A stretch of DNA of 64,000 bases, taken from contig OZ234498.1 in NCBI GenBank assembly GCA_965153455.1, positions 5,704,001 through 5,768,000 of the forward strand. The letters run 5' to 3'. Position 1 is the first letter of the stretch. The number at the start of each line of letters is the position of its first letter. Positions 1 to 12,800 of this stretch are shown here, piece by piece. A program made the translations under genes and the position numbers. The notes beneath the pieces are model-generated. The model saw nothing but the letters and a program-made list of their open reading frames with translations, searched no databases and was not told the DNA's origin. This DNA is from Sphagnum compactum (lineage: Eukaryota > Bryophyta > Sphagnopsida > Sphagnales).

Positions 1-2540
1 AAAAAAACTGTTATTTTAGTTTTTTTTAATTATTTCTTCCTGCATTAAGATTTTGAATTCAATTTTTTTCCGTACTTAATTTTATTTAATTTTTGTTAAG
101 GTCAGAATTGGACTTGATTTTTCAACATTTTAAATTACTCAAGATATATGATTATGTACAATGCATTTTGTCCATCAAATTAAAAATGATTAGTTGTTTC
201 AAAATGTATTTGAATGCACATAATAATCAAATTCAGTTATTATGACATTGAAATAATTTTTTTGAATATGATATTAATATTAAATTTCTTTATTTTGTTA
301 ATGCATACCAATTATTTAAACCCACATTACACATTTGATAAGTTATTTGATTTTGGACATGTTTTCAATTTTCAATTAAAATAACAAAAAATATTAAGGC
401 TTTAAAAATAATTGAATTGAAATCATGGTTTATCTGTTTATATGTAAATTTTTTTTCTCAACATTCATTTTTTTACATTGGGTTGATTTATGGCCCAATA
501 AGATTTATATTGCCATATCTTTGATCATAAATGTAGTAATAAAATCACAAAAAAACTTTCAAAAATGTGATGAATCCTTATATATTTTGGACATGTTTAA
601 TATAAAAAAATCTATAATACAAAATTCCATAAGTTTCTTAGGTGGTTATTTGCATTATGTGTTCCATTTTCAAACTTGATAATTGTTTTAAACTATTAAA
701 TCAATTATTTGATAATTCTATTTGAATTTGGGGAAAGGGAAAACAACTACTCACCTTGAATTGACCAAAATTGATCATATGTTGTAAACAATTATATATT
801 CTTTTCATAATGAACTAAGAAAACCATTAATGCAAAATAATTAATGTTGTAGATTTTATCATTTATACAAGCGAAATACAAAAGTATCTTAATTATTTCC
901 TTATGGGTAAAAACATGTATATGACATTCTATAATTCAACATTTTGTAATTTTTAAGGGAAATAAATAACATAATGCATTCAATTATGCAATGACATCAA
1001 CGATAAATACAAATCAATATTTTCCTAAAGTGTGTTTTATAAACAAATGTCAAATAATTTGGAATTGTGGATCTTCATATAAATCTCTCACATGACACTT
1101 CATAATAAAAGTAGTAAAAAATCCAAATACAAAAAACTTTAATATTGATACTTTAAATTTCAATAAATGTTTGAATTTATTTTTCATCACAAATTTGTAT
1201 TGTCATATATGGTGTTTAATGACATTAAATTTCATGATCATATTAACCACATGTTGACAATATCATAAGAAACATAAATCACCAAACCCAAATGGTGAAA
1301 ATTGAAATATGATATGTTAACATGAGGTTTAAGCTTATGTGTTTGACACAATTGTATTATATAAGTTTGATCTTATGAAGAAATATGGGCTTAAATGGTG
1401 AAAAATGTAACAACACATGAAGAATGAACAAAAAGGCAAGAAATGATGAATACCATGGTACTTGAACAATTTTGGCAACAAACTGTCAAATAATTTATTA
1501 AATTTTAATTTTTAACTTAGGCACTTTATTTTTAATCTTGAAATTTTGAACAAGTAACGGATATATATAAAATAATAAACAATCTCTTTTCAAGGTTGTT
1601 GAACAATCTAATGTTTCCGAATTGTTTTAATGTTAAGTCCTAATACTTGAAGGTCTGCATTTCAAACCTAACAATTGAATATTTGATTTTATTAAAATTT
1701 TGACACAAATATTAAATAAGTTTTCAAAAATTTGACAAAACAAAAAGTAATTTAATTTATGCCAAATCCATTTAGGTAAAATGATACATGAAAATAAACA
1801 CTTGAAAAAAACTTAAAACCCCATTAACCTTCATTAGGTATTAAGTGTTGTGAATTTAATTTTGAACCACTTATGTGTGATAAAGAAGTTAAATAAAAGT
1901 GTAACATTTTAAATAAGTTTATGAAATATAATTATGTTCGATGTAAAGATAACCAAATTATTGAACGAAGGTGCAAATGCAATAAACAAGGTACTTGAGT
2001 GAACAAGAAATAGTTTTCCATTTGTTTCATTGTTCATAACAAACACCAATTAACTTCGTTGTTTTGAATATTTTACTTATAAGCAACCCATAAGTCCCTA
2101 CCTTGTGAAGGTATTAACCATCTTGATTCATCTCCTGACCTATTTATCACATATTGTTTTATGAACCTAGGTGAACCAACACCTCATTAATACCTTCACA
2201 CTTTAATTGAGGCTTCTTAATGGCCATAATAAACAAAAGAAATGTTAGATTTGGACTAAGAGACCTCAATTTAGTCTAAACATGGGAGGTTTGTAACACT
2301 TAATAGCAATTTAAAAAAAATTGGGATTTTTACCATGGTACCAAAAGTAGGTGCTTATTCACCAAAGGCTTGTCCTACTTAGAAGACCTCAAGTTGCCAA
2401 GGTGAAACCCACTATCAACTCAAATGGAGTTCACACATAACCAAGTCATGAAAGGCTTCCAATGAGTGATAACTATTCATCATCCCCACCTTCAAGCTTG
2501 GAGCATTGAAGCTCTCTCCTCTTTAAAGAAAAGATTCTAG
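1..2540. other. AT-rich intergenic DNA without recognised genes
   Basis: This stretch is strongly AT-rich, has no open reading frame with recognisable domains and no clear repeat array. The longest open frame (425-679) is low-complexity Phe/Ile-rich sequence typical of AT-rich noncoding DNA. I see nothing I can name here. Confidence 0.7.
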
Positions 2541-2546
2541 CCTTTA

Positions 2547-2985
2547 AAGCTTGCACTTCGCTTCAAAAACGAAGTCTCTAAAGAGAAGCTTCTCCCACTT
2601 AAGCTTGCACCTCTCTTCAAAAATGAAGTTTCGAGAGAGAAGGTTGTGGCTTCTTAAGCTTGCACCTCTTTTCAAAAATGAAGGTTCTAGAGAAGCTCGT
2701 GGCCTCTTAAGCTTGCACCTCTCTTCAAAAATGAAGTTTCAAAAGAGAAGGTTGTGGCTTCTTAAGCTTGCACCTCTTTTCAAAAATGAAGGTTCTAAAG
2801 AGAAGCTCGTGGCCTCTTAAGCTTGCACCTGTCTTCAAAAATGAAGTTTCGACAGAGAAGGTTGTGGCTTCTTAAGCTTGCACCTCTTTTCAAAAATGAA
2901 GGTTCTAAAGAGAAGCTCGTGGCCTCTTAAGCTTGCACTTCTCTTCAAAAAGGGAGAAAAGAGATTTATGCGTAGGGTAAGGCTT
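2547..2985. repeat. Tandem array, eight copies of a 53-55 bp unit
   Basis: Each unit starts with AAGCTTGCAC (a HindIII site). Starts fall at 2547, 2601, 2656, 2709, 2764, 2819, 2874 and 2929. The central part is TTCAAAAATGAAG, a small inverted repeat. From the third unit on, two variants alternate, one ending in a block like CTCGTGGCCTCTT and one in GGTTGTGGCTTCTT, so the later array is also a ~110-bp higher-order repeat. An open frame through it (2551-2820) only reflects the repeat. Confidence 0.9.
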
Positions 2986-3750
2986 GAGGTTCAAGGCATT
3001 ACAAGGAGAAAGGCCCTCCTAACGTAATAGCTAAGCGTAGACTTGCTTCTAGTACTGGCCTTTCACCCAACATAAAGACTTGTAAAAAAAATTCTTGAAC
3101 TTAACATGGATAAGTTCAGAACGAAACATCCCATTGGAAAAAATGGAAGATACTCCTTAAAACAAACTCCCTTATGATTTCTCACAAGTCAAATTTCAGT
3201 GTAGAACATGCCGTCCAAATACACTAAAAAAATTGCAACACGTCTTTCCACACAGTTCATACTGTTGACGGTAAGAATGAAGAGAACATCTTAATTCAAT
3301 AACCTCTTTTGAAAACCAAAATCCAGAGAAATAGGCCAGAGAGATACCTTGTACCTGATCCATCTTGTTCTTGCCCCTGCTCCTATACAATCTCGGCATC
3401 CCCATCTCCTCGCGTACATTTATACTACCTGTGTGTGACCACCCACATCTCCTCTCCTGACCTACTTCGATACAGTCTCTGAGACCCGCCCCCCTCTCGT
3501 CTTCTGCATCATTGTGAACCTCTGGAGTCTGCAACCCTCCTGCACAACAGGCTTTCGCCCGATTTTCATTCCAAGAATCCGAATCAGCAGAAGAGAAAAA
3601 ACTCTCGAGATTTTTACACAGCACGAGGATCAAACACAGCTTTCGATCTCCCGAGTTCCCTGCCAGAATCGTTGCACAATTCCCCACCCTTTTTTTTCTT
3701 TTTTTTTCCCTTTTGCCTTTCCCCTTCCGCTTCGTCGCGTGCACCAACGC
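2986..3750. other. Intergenic DNA upstream of the E2F gene
   Basis: Composition rises from AT-rich to balanced toward the E2F leader. A 183-codon open frame on the minus strand (3196-3747) is Lys/Arg-rich low complexity and shows no domain I recognise. It is probably promoter or untranscribed DNA. Confidence 0.5.
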
Positions 3751-5205
3751 CGGCGTCTTCTCCCTTCCGCGCGCGCTCTTTTTCGGACCTCATTTCAACA
3801 CCTGGACGTGAGACGGATCAGGACGTGGATTGAGAGCTGAATCGGGACGTGGATTGGGACGTGGATGGTGGCGCGCAGATGAGGAAACAGACGAAGGCGC
3901 GAGAGAAGTATTCAAACGAGAAGACCCGGCGATACGACGGGTATGCCATCGCGGGTCGCGAGAGTCGTCTGCCTTCCGAGGCCACATCCGTAGGCTGAGT
4001 CCCTACCCACCCTACGAGCCTGACCCGCTTAAACATGGGGTTTCCGCCATAGCCGCAAAGCTTCCCCCACCCTGCCCCTCCTCCTCGTCGCCAAGCCTAT
4101 CCGTGTTTCCGGCCCAACCGCGAGTGGCGCTCTCTGTCTCGGTCGCAGGATTCCAACCGGGGGGGTTCGACGATCTAGTTTATTGCAAGCCCGGAGTTTT
4201 ACATGCCTTGGAAAGTTTTGTTCTTTCCGCTGTTTTGTGCATTGTATCATCTATTTTGCGGGAAAACAAAAAAGCTGTAGCTTAATCTGGTTTTCTTTCT
4301 CCCGTGTTGTTCTGTTTGTGTCTCTTTCTGGTTTCGTGGCACTTCCTTTTTGATTCCATATGCAGTTGCAGGTGAAGCAGATGCTGCTGCTACCTGCTTT
4401 GCCTGGTTGCATCCTTTCTTTATTCTCTTAAGAAGTTGTTGCTTTTGGTCGACTCCTCCTGTGTGTTCATTGAGGCGGACGTCGTGGTTTCTGGTGTTGT
4501 TTGTCTTTTGTTGTTGTGCACTTTCCTTTTCTGTGTTCTTGATTTGTATCTAGGCACTGCAGTCGGCTATTCTTTTGTCGTTGTCGTTGCAGTAGTGCGC
4601 GCCCCAGGCCCCGGCGTGCCCTGCTTCTCTTTGTGGTCTGCCTCCGTTCCTATGTTTGCAGGGCGTAAGCTTGTTTCCCCCTTTGTTGAGCTTTCTCCTG
4701 TCGATTCTTCAATCATCTTTCTCGATTTGTTTATCAGTTAGATTTCTTCTTGAGACTAAATATATTATCTGCAACCTATCCCTGATTGTTTCTCAGTGTA
4801 GCGCGGGCATATATACACGCATATTCTACCCCCTGAGTTTTGCCTTCTACTGCTTCCTTGGATTCTCGTTCGAAGTAGATGCTATAGATCGACTTTCGTT
4901 CTCGTTGTTTGCGACATTTTGTTCTCTGTCATTGAGGCAGTGTGTATATCTAGGGCCAGTTCTTTGCACTTTCTGCTTTCAGCAGCGTTGAGCGCATGAG
5001 AGGACCTATGCAAGCACGCCGTATGAGCAATCGCTCCTTTGCATGTGCCTGCCGCGGAGCGATTCGAAATGTGCATCCATCAGCATAACGTAATTTTAAG
5101 TCCGCAATCCCTCGAAGTGCTGCTGCTTGCCTCCTTCTTCTTGTAGGATAGCATGTTGTCAGGGCTGTATTAGTTTAAGCAACCTGGCCTACTTATTCCA
5201 GAAGC
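3751..5205 (+). promoter_or_regulatory. Promoter / 5' leader of the E2F gene
   Basis: A CpG-rich, GC-rich block (about 3750-4200) stands out from AT-rich surroundings and grades into T-rich sequence up to a good splice acceptor (TTATTCCAG) ending near 5200. This is the usual look of a plant first exon plus leader intron. An open frame at 3830-4285 (151 codons) could be a 5' coding exon, because plant E2Fs often have a longer N-terminus. It shows no clear E2F N-terminal motif, so I leave it as leader. The true start of translation is therefore uncertain. Confidence 0.5.
4258..4265 (-). promoter_or_regulatory. E2F-consensus site in the E2F gene leader
   Basis: On the minus strand this reads TTTCCCGC, a perfect match to the E2F/DP consensus TTTSSCGS, inside TTTTGCGGGAAAAC on the plus strand. 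It sits about 950 bp upstream of the E2F coding start proposed here. Autoregulation is inferred from position only. Confidence 0.45.
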
Positions 5206-8200
5206 TTGAAGCTGCGGATCGCGCATACAATTCTGTTTCAATGCACGCTGCGCCTTATTGTGAGCTCGACAGCAGATGAAGCACACATAGAGAAGAAGGT
5301 AGCGAGCATGCATGAGATGGCGATGAATGGCTGGAATGGATTCTCAAGTGCCGATGCCAGTCCAGGCCCCACTCCAACTGCAAGGAGAGGGAGCCGATCA
5401 AAGTCAACCAAGCAGCTGAAGAACGGGCCTCTAACCCCTGGCTCCTCTGCCATAGGTAAGCAACCTTAGCCTTGGATCACTTGCTAGGCATCAAGCCTAT
5501 GTCTTGCTGTCAGAAGTTTTGTGTGAACGTCTTATCCGAGTTCTTTACCTTCCATCAGATTTCGCATTCCCTAACAGTCGGAATCTTTCCGTCTAGACTT
5601 ACGTGTTTTGGATGTTACATAGGTCCATTGCAAATGCCACAGGGCTAGCAGCAGGTTTCAAGAGCTTAGTAGTTGGCCAGTTTAGTAGCATTCCCTGCAG
5701 CCAACAGCTGCAGCTTCTAAGATGATCTTGATTCTGCTGCTGCTGCTGCTTCACTGGAAGAAAATTTGCCTGTCTTGCTGCCAAATTATCAAGGACTTAC
5801 AGTATCTTTTGATGGTGTGTCAATGTTTGCTGCAACTACCAGGGTCACCAGCTAGTGCACCAACACCAACCAGCACTTGTCGATATGACAGCTCCTTAGG
5901 TAAAGTCCTGCACATATATTGTGGTCTACATTGTATATGTGGTGAGCATGTCTGGTGCAACAAGATTGCATGAAGAAGGCCCCTTTCTGCAACTGATTAC
6001 AGCTTTGTGTCAATCTCAGGACTTCTAACAAAGAAGTTTGTGAACCTAATCAAGCAAGCAGAGGATGGGGTCTTAGATCTCAACAAAGCAGCAGACACCT
6101 TGCATGTTGGTACCTAACCCTTCACTTATGAATCGCAATGTTTGTTGTTGTCTGTAACTCCCTCAAGAGACTCCTCCCAAGCTCAGGTTGCTAACCTGTC
6201 AGGAAAATCCCTGAAAGTTACAGGAGTGGTAGTGACTACCCCACTCCAGGTGCAGAGAGTTTTCTTTTGACAATGACAGCTTTCATGTTGGAATGACTCA
6301 AGGTACAGAAACGCCGAATTTATGACATCACTAATGTGCTTGAGGGAGTTGGGTTGATTGAGAAGAAATTGAAGAACCGAATACAATGGAAGTAAGTTCT
6401 CTCCGTTCCAAAAGGCAAACACTTCTGCTGTATGTGGATGCATGGTGGATGCATAGGAAGTTCAGTGTGGATAGAAGAAGCTCAAATGGTATGTGAAGAT
6501 GTCTGATTGTCTTATTAACCAATGCTGTTCTGGTGTTTTTCAAGCAGGGGTCTTGCTGTGGCAAAACCAGAGGCTGCAAAAGATGATGAAGCAGCACTTC
6601 AGGTACAATAAAGTGATGGGAAATATCCAATCTGTGGCATGTGCTGCTGTCTTTGCCACTGTGTCCTATATCCATAAATTACAAGACCAAACCCCCAATG
6701 GAACTATGAACTCATGTCTTCAGAGTTCTGTGTAGGCTGAGGTGGAGAAGCTGCACATGGTGGAGCAAAGCCTTGATGAGAGGATCAGGTAAGCTTGCAG
6801 GCTAATTAGTTTGGTTTTGACTCTGCATGTTCCAGAAGCTGGTTGGAATTTGCTTCTTGTCTAGACTTCTTGCCAGAGTCTTGCTGAAAGTGGATGTGAA
6901 GCTGACATTCCCTTATGTGGGTCCTGGGGAGCAGAGAAATGAGGGAGAGATTGCGAACTCTAAGTGAAAATGAGAAGAACAAGCAGTTAGTCTCTTTCCC
7001 AGTTTCCTGTGGTCTCTATTGGTTATGGGCCACTTGTTTTGTTTATAGATCATTTTTAGGTCAATATATATGTTTCTATGTCTCTGTGATTGTAATATTC
7101 TTTGACATTTCTATATGCTTACAGATGGCTGTATGTAACTGATGAGGACATTAAAAGCCTGTCGTGCTTTCAGGTCAGCAGTCCTGTTCTGTGATGCCTA
7201 TGTTGTGCACTGAAGTTGATATGGATTTCTGGGTGGCTGCAACCGCTAAAACTAGCTTGAGCGTAGACTACAGTATTACAGCGATCACCGTTCTTGCAAT
7301 GCTCATGTATCCATAACTGTCTTTCTAACTGGCTTCATCTGACAATGTAGAATGAGACTTTGATTGCAATCAAAGCCCCACATGGCACCACTCTTGAGGT
7401 CCCTGACCCTGATGAGGTACTTCCAATTATTTGGATGCATTTGGGTCACCTGTCTGATATCTACCTCTCTGCACTATCTGTTAACAGTCTTTTGAGTGGT
7501 GGAGTATTCTTCTCAGCAAATATGGACACATCAGTTGCTTTATGGCTTAGCCTCACTATAATTTTAATGCAATGTTTGTGCTCTTTGCATGCTCACTCTT
7601 TGGGATGGGATGGAACTAGGCCGTTGAATACCCACATCGTCGTTTTCAGATTCTGCTTCGGAGTACCAAGGGACCTATTGATGTATATCTAGTCAGGTCT
7701 TCTCTTCTTTCAATGGCCTTTCAGCTCTACAATGATCATCAGATATCAGTTTTTTCTATTCTCTTTTAAGATCCCATATGGGGAGCATAGCATTATGGTG
7801 AATCTCAGATGTCATATCTGATTACTGCAAGGTTCTTGGTATGGATGATATGGCAGTCGGTTTGAAGGAAAGTTTGAGGAGATGAATGCAAATGATGCAC
7901 CAGTTGACACACCTCCATCTGGAATGGCCATGTCTCATCAGCATGAAAGCACTCCTATAATGCAAGAGCTGGGGCGCAGCATGTCAGAGTTGGGCCCTCT
8001 TGGCAACCATGATAATTCATCACCCAGTTCTACACCTAGCAGCCCTCGCAATGACCCTGCATGTGGAATCATGAAAATCACACCTGTGGAAGTAACTGTT
8101 AGTACCTGTTTCCTTCATCAGCCTCAATAATATGATGCCTTGCAAGTGTTTCAGGAGATATTTTTTCACCAAACCTGCCATCTGTTCACGAGGTTTTGGT

Positions 8201-8755
8201 TAAGCTTGTGAAGCTCTTAGGAATAACCAGTCTGGGAATGAGGTATTTCAGCCAGTTAGGTCTAGATTTTATACATTCATGATCAAGATGTCATCCAACT
8301 GACTTCCAGACCGTTGTTGGCTTTTGTTGCAGATGGACACAGACTATTGGTTTCTGTCAGATGCAAGTGTTGGCATCACTGACATTTGGAAAAATGACCG
8401 TATCCTCTTCCAATGTGATTCTAGTATGTTCCCATTTGTAGGCTACTAATTTGGGCCTACTAGTTTTAGAAGCCTGTTCTACCTTTGCTGAGTTTATGCA
8501 CTCTCACTGCTAGCAAATATGTGTTGATGTGGTTCAGGCTGTAGCTTATCTGCATTTGAGCACTAATCAAGAGTCTGGTGTGTATGATGCTCTACTGGCA
8601 GCTGAGAGCCTTGACTTTTTTCTTCAACAGCTTCAAATGCAATGTGGGATGAAATGGTGCGGCTAAATGCAGAGTTTGGCATTGGAGAGATAGGATCTCC
8701 ACACCCTCATACTCCTCCATCAGGCAATACACTTGAAGTGGAGCCTGTGAGTTGA
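5206..8755 (+). CDS. E2F-type transcription factor (canonical, Rb-binding)
   Basis: This is an E2F activator/repressor that pairs with DP and binds TTTSSCGS sites of S-phase genes in the nucleus; the retinoblastoma-related protein controls it. Coding exons read by eye: 5206-5455, 5843-5899, 6020-6105, 6303-6391, 6548-6602, 6736-6788, 6935-6985, 7125-7173, 7351-7416, 7620-7696, 7857-8091, 8333-8399, 8631-8755. The frame is continuous, 419 residues. The winged-helix DNA-binding domain is about residues 98-161 with [12 protein letters not shown] at 135-146. A leucine-zipper/coiled dimerisation part follows (about 175-220), then the marked box with [14 protein letters not shown] and GPIDVYLVS. 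The C-terminal [16 protein letters not shown] at 360-375 matches the plant Rb-binding motif. The start is uncertain: Met at 5206 follows a splice acceptor, Met35 at 5308 is an alternative, and an upstream coding exon is possible. The splice after residue 131 uses an unusual GTTGGT donor. Confidence 0.93.
8400..8630 (+). other. Candidate U12-type intron (last intron of E2F)
   Basis: The donor reads GTATCCTC, close to the minor-spliceosome consensus RTATCCTT and unlike the GTAAGT-type donors in the rest of the gene. Near the 3' end lies GCCTTGAC, one mismatch from the U12 branch-site consensus TCCTTRAC, with the branch A 16 nt before the exon. The reading frame joins cleanly across it. The class is inferred from these two motifs. 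Confidence 0.55.
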
Positions 8756-9714
8756 GCAGGCTTCTATGGTGTCTACTCTGTTGATCATGAGGCCTGACCC
8801 TAATCCCACTTTCCTAATTGCATCAAGAGATATCTTCAAATCTGGTGGCATCAGCTGTTCATGTGGCAATTCTGGAAGTCTGATTCTTTTCTTGGGGACT
8901 GAAGTTGCACCACTAGAGTTCTCCACCTTTGTAAACTACAGCAAGCAAAATGGTCGAGCAACAAAGCATGCTGAAGATGGCCCTTGTGAAAATGATGGCA
9001 GGTGAAATTTTAGGTTCAATATTTAGGGCTGAGGCAGAAGGAAGTAAGTTTTATGGACCTTGTTGTATGATCCTTTCAGACTTGCAAAAACATTCTTCAA
9101 GAAAAAAGGCTACGCATGGCCAATTCTTAATTGACTTCTTCATTTCGCTTCCCCTTTTGGTGCTTCTAGATCACACAAATAAATAATTTGCATGGGCTCA
9201 ATATATTCCAGGATTTTGGTTCTGATGACTAATGTGCAACTTTGTTACTATTTGATAGCTGCAGGGTTTTGGAGTCTTGGATGTAGGAAACCAAGTGTCC
9301 AGACTCCAGACCAGGTGGGCATGTACATGATTTTAGGTCTTGTAAATTGGAATGGTTGGTGGGAATTTGAATTTGTGCATGAATGAGGAGACACATTTTT
9401 TACGTCTGTTTCCATGGATGAAACATTTGGCCCATGGATGATGTCAGTGAAGAAAAATTTGTGTTTCAGAGTTGCCCAAAGCTTTTGGAGGAGACAATCC
9501 TGAACTATAGAAATGATGTGAATCATGTAGCTCAGTTGCAGGTTGATCTATGCTTTGTAGACATTGCATTGCAGCTTCAAAACTTATTATGGACAGTTCA
9601 TGATAGTTTGGGCATTTCATGGTTTAGCTTTCACGTTGTGCTATTACCACCCAAAATTATTGAATGGTCCACCAACAACGAAAACATGATTTCAATTTAC
9701 AATCTAATCTTTGA
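8756..9714. other. E2F 3' flank, no gene recognised
   Basis: This probably includes the 3' UTR of the E2F transcript. Open frames up to 95 codons on either strand carry no recognisable domain. No clear poly(A) signal was assigned. Confidence 0.5.
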
Positions 9715-9853
9715 TCACTAGGCATGTTTGGACTTTGGATTAACTATGTCCCAAATTACTGTTAAATCACTCGAGATTTGTGTACTTTGGATTAAGTACT
9801 TCCTAAAACTCTCAAATCATAATCACTAGATATGTGTGGACTTTGGATCAATT
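9715..9853. repeat. Three imperfect ~55-bp direct repeats
   Basis: Three copies beginning ATCACT(A/C)G and containing ACTTTGGAT(T/C)AA start near 9715, 9769 and 9825. They are imperfect and lie in AT-rich DNA 1 kb past the E2F stop. Confidence 0.6.
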
Positions 9854-12800
9854 ATTTATCGATAGTGATATATGGTGGCATTGTGACTCTCTGGGATATA
9901 TATCTTCTTAGTACTCCTTGAAATTGCAGTTAACACAACATAACACAACATTTCAATAATGCTGCTACCCATTCACCACTTTGAAGCCCATAACTTTTCA
10001 ACTTGTGATATTTTTGTAATTTTGGTTTCAAAAGTGATTTCTTTGTGTCAAATATCCATCTGAAAGGATTTAGAATTTGTTGTTCATGAAAGATGCATGA
10101 GTTATTATGGCATAGCCTATCTATCAATATCTATGGTGAATGGACTTGAAGCAAAGAGGCTATTGGGTTTCCGCCAATTTTTAAAGTTTTGCCTTTCTTT
10201 GTGATTTCCTCAAAGTTGACATTTCAAACAATTGGAGAGATTCTTCATTTCACCTTCTTGCACATTTGATTTGTGCATTTGATTATTAGTACTATTTCAC
10301 TTACTAACTAACTGATTGAACTAATTTTTTTTTTTCATATTTCTTTTTTTTTCATTTTAAAAATATTGAGATTATCACATAACATATATGAATTACATTT
10401 TGATTTTCAGAATAAACGTAATTTTATTATATAACTAATTTAAATTATAATTTTCACCCAACAATCAATATATGAGATTCTATAATTTTTATTGATGTAG
10501 TTTGTAAATTCAAATAAGAGTGTCCCTATCCCACCCCCCTTCCCAAGTTCACGAGTACATGCATAGATTTGATTTTAGCCAATATTATGTTGAAGAAAGA
10601 AATGAAAGTATTAAAAATTGGCGGTCAAGAAAGCAAATGTAAGAATCGCAAAACTATCCAGTTATTTTGGTTGATAGTGTTGTGATTGCATGGTAATTAA
10701 GTACTTGACTTCGATGAGAATGATTGCCATTTTCATCCTTCTAAACCACCTGAATTTGAAATACAATTGCCTATACATTTTTGTCATAATACCAATTCAT
10801 GTTCATTTAGTTGCATGGGGAGGTATTGTAGCCAAGGGTTCAAATTACACATAGACAAAATGAATAATTACTTTTTCCAAATAAGGAATTTATTTTTTCA
10901 AGTTGGTTTATGGTTCTCCCACGATCTACTATGATATTGTCATGTAAAGAGTGAATTTATTCAAAATTATTCAGATTGTAGCTTGCAATAATTATGATGG
11001 TTTTCAATATCTCAGCTTCATATTTTTCAAAAAAAAAATTCGTTTCATTATTTTAAGGAGTATTTTGGTGACAAAACTAAATAAACTCATTGTGGGAATT
11101 TAGGGAAAAGATAGTTTAAAAACTTGGAAAAGTATGTAAATGGTAAGCAACCACGAGTTATAAATAGAGAGGTTGGAAATGAAATAACAGTGGAAGATTG
11201 ATTTATAACATTTTGGAAATTGAGAAAGTAAAGTCATTATTTACATTCTATGAGACATCATGGAAGCTTGAAGCCTTTTCCAAGCTCCCATAAGATTCAG
11301 ACCTGGGGTCCAGTTCCAACATGGTTGGATGGGGGTTTTTTTGGCCAGATTTGGGACTGTTTGAAGTCTGAACTGGGCTATGAAATAGTGCAGAATTGGG
11401 GGGTTTATTTGAGATAAAAATTTGGGGCAGATTTGGGGCTCAGAAATGAGCTATGGGAAGAAAGTAGGTAAATTCAAGCCTAAAGTTCCTGCTTTGCAAG
11501 AGTGCAGGTCGGGGAGAAAAAAAAATAGAAAAAAAAGAATTTTTTTTTCCTCAATCCTTAAGGATTGAGAAAAGGATTGAGAGCTTTTATTTTAAAAGTA
11601 AGTTTTGAATGAAAATCTGAGGGTGGAGATGGGGGGGTTTGCTTGGGAAAATTAGGGCAGATTTGGGAACATTTTGGAATTCAAGGGTCACAAGAGGCCT
11701 TTCAAGGTGGTGGATATAATTGTAAAAACTTTAAGCATGAAACCACATGGCAATGGATAAATGCAATGGATAAAATTGGTTCTGATCCTCTAATGCTTCA
11801 TTCACACTTGCGAGTAGGTTACTAAAAAAGTTAGGGCATAGCAGCCATTTGCCACAAAAAGTTAGGGTTTGCAGGCTTTAGCCATTAGGGTTAGTAGATA
11901 GGTATCATCAGCGCACTACTGCCATTCAAACCAAACAACTGTTTTAAAACTAACCTAGTTATCACTTGCTTGCTTATCATTGTTCAAATCAAGTGCCACT
12001 AACACCACCGTTAAGTTCCTGATCTCCTTATATTGCCCTTCATGGGTGAATGCATGGTAGGGTGGACCACTTTTTTTGTCAAAGTCCATTTTTCTATAGT
12101 TGTGTACATTGCAATTGGGACATGTTATTACATGTGTTAAAGTTCATTAAGAAGGACTCATTTTAAGATAAATTTCAACATGAACTCAATGCAATTGATT
12201 GGTATGCAAATGGACTAGTACGATAAACACTATGGACTTTTGAAATTGAAATTATCAAATGTCATTCAACAGAATTTAAGTTATTGGACTTGAATTAGGG
12301 TTAATGGTTCAATCATAAACTTGATATGGACTTGGTTTGAATCTATATATATATATATATATACATATATATAAAGAAGAAAAAAAATTGTGCAAATTTG
12401 CATCGAATCATTTTTAAATATTGAGTTACGGACTTTTGTTTGGAGTAAAAATTATTTGTTTTTCATAAGTCCATAGCATAGTGAAAATAAGGTGATTCAT
12501 GATGAGATTTTGCATAAATGCCTTATTCTATGGCCTTAACATGTGTTAATTTTCCAATGGAAAAACACCCTTCAAACTGGTAACTTTTTCAATTTGGCCA
12601 TAAAGCATGGTGTACTTGAATAGTGTGTCACCTAACATCATGATGTCAAAACAAGCAGTTATATTAGGGTTCGGTAATGGTGTTCAAAATAAGGGTATCC
12701 TAATGTCTTCTCACTAGACCTTCAAACTCTTTTGGAATGAACTTGAAATCAAAGTTCATATAGGTTCCCACTTGAGCCTTGCAAATCATTCAAACTTACT

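Noticed and set aside
2547-2985. Possible CRISPR-like array
   Set aside because: Units are contiguous tandem copies with no unique spacers, and the DNA is eukaryotic nuclear.
3196-3747. 183-codon minus-strand frame upstream of E2F
   Set aside because: Lys/Arg-rich low complexity at its start, no domain, no splice or codon evidence.
3830-4285. 151-codon frame in the E2F leader as first coding exon
   Set aside because: GC-rich composition explains the open frame and no E2F N-terminal motif is visible. Kept as leader, not excluded as coding.
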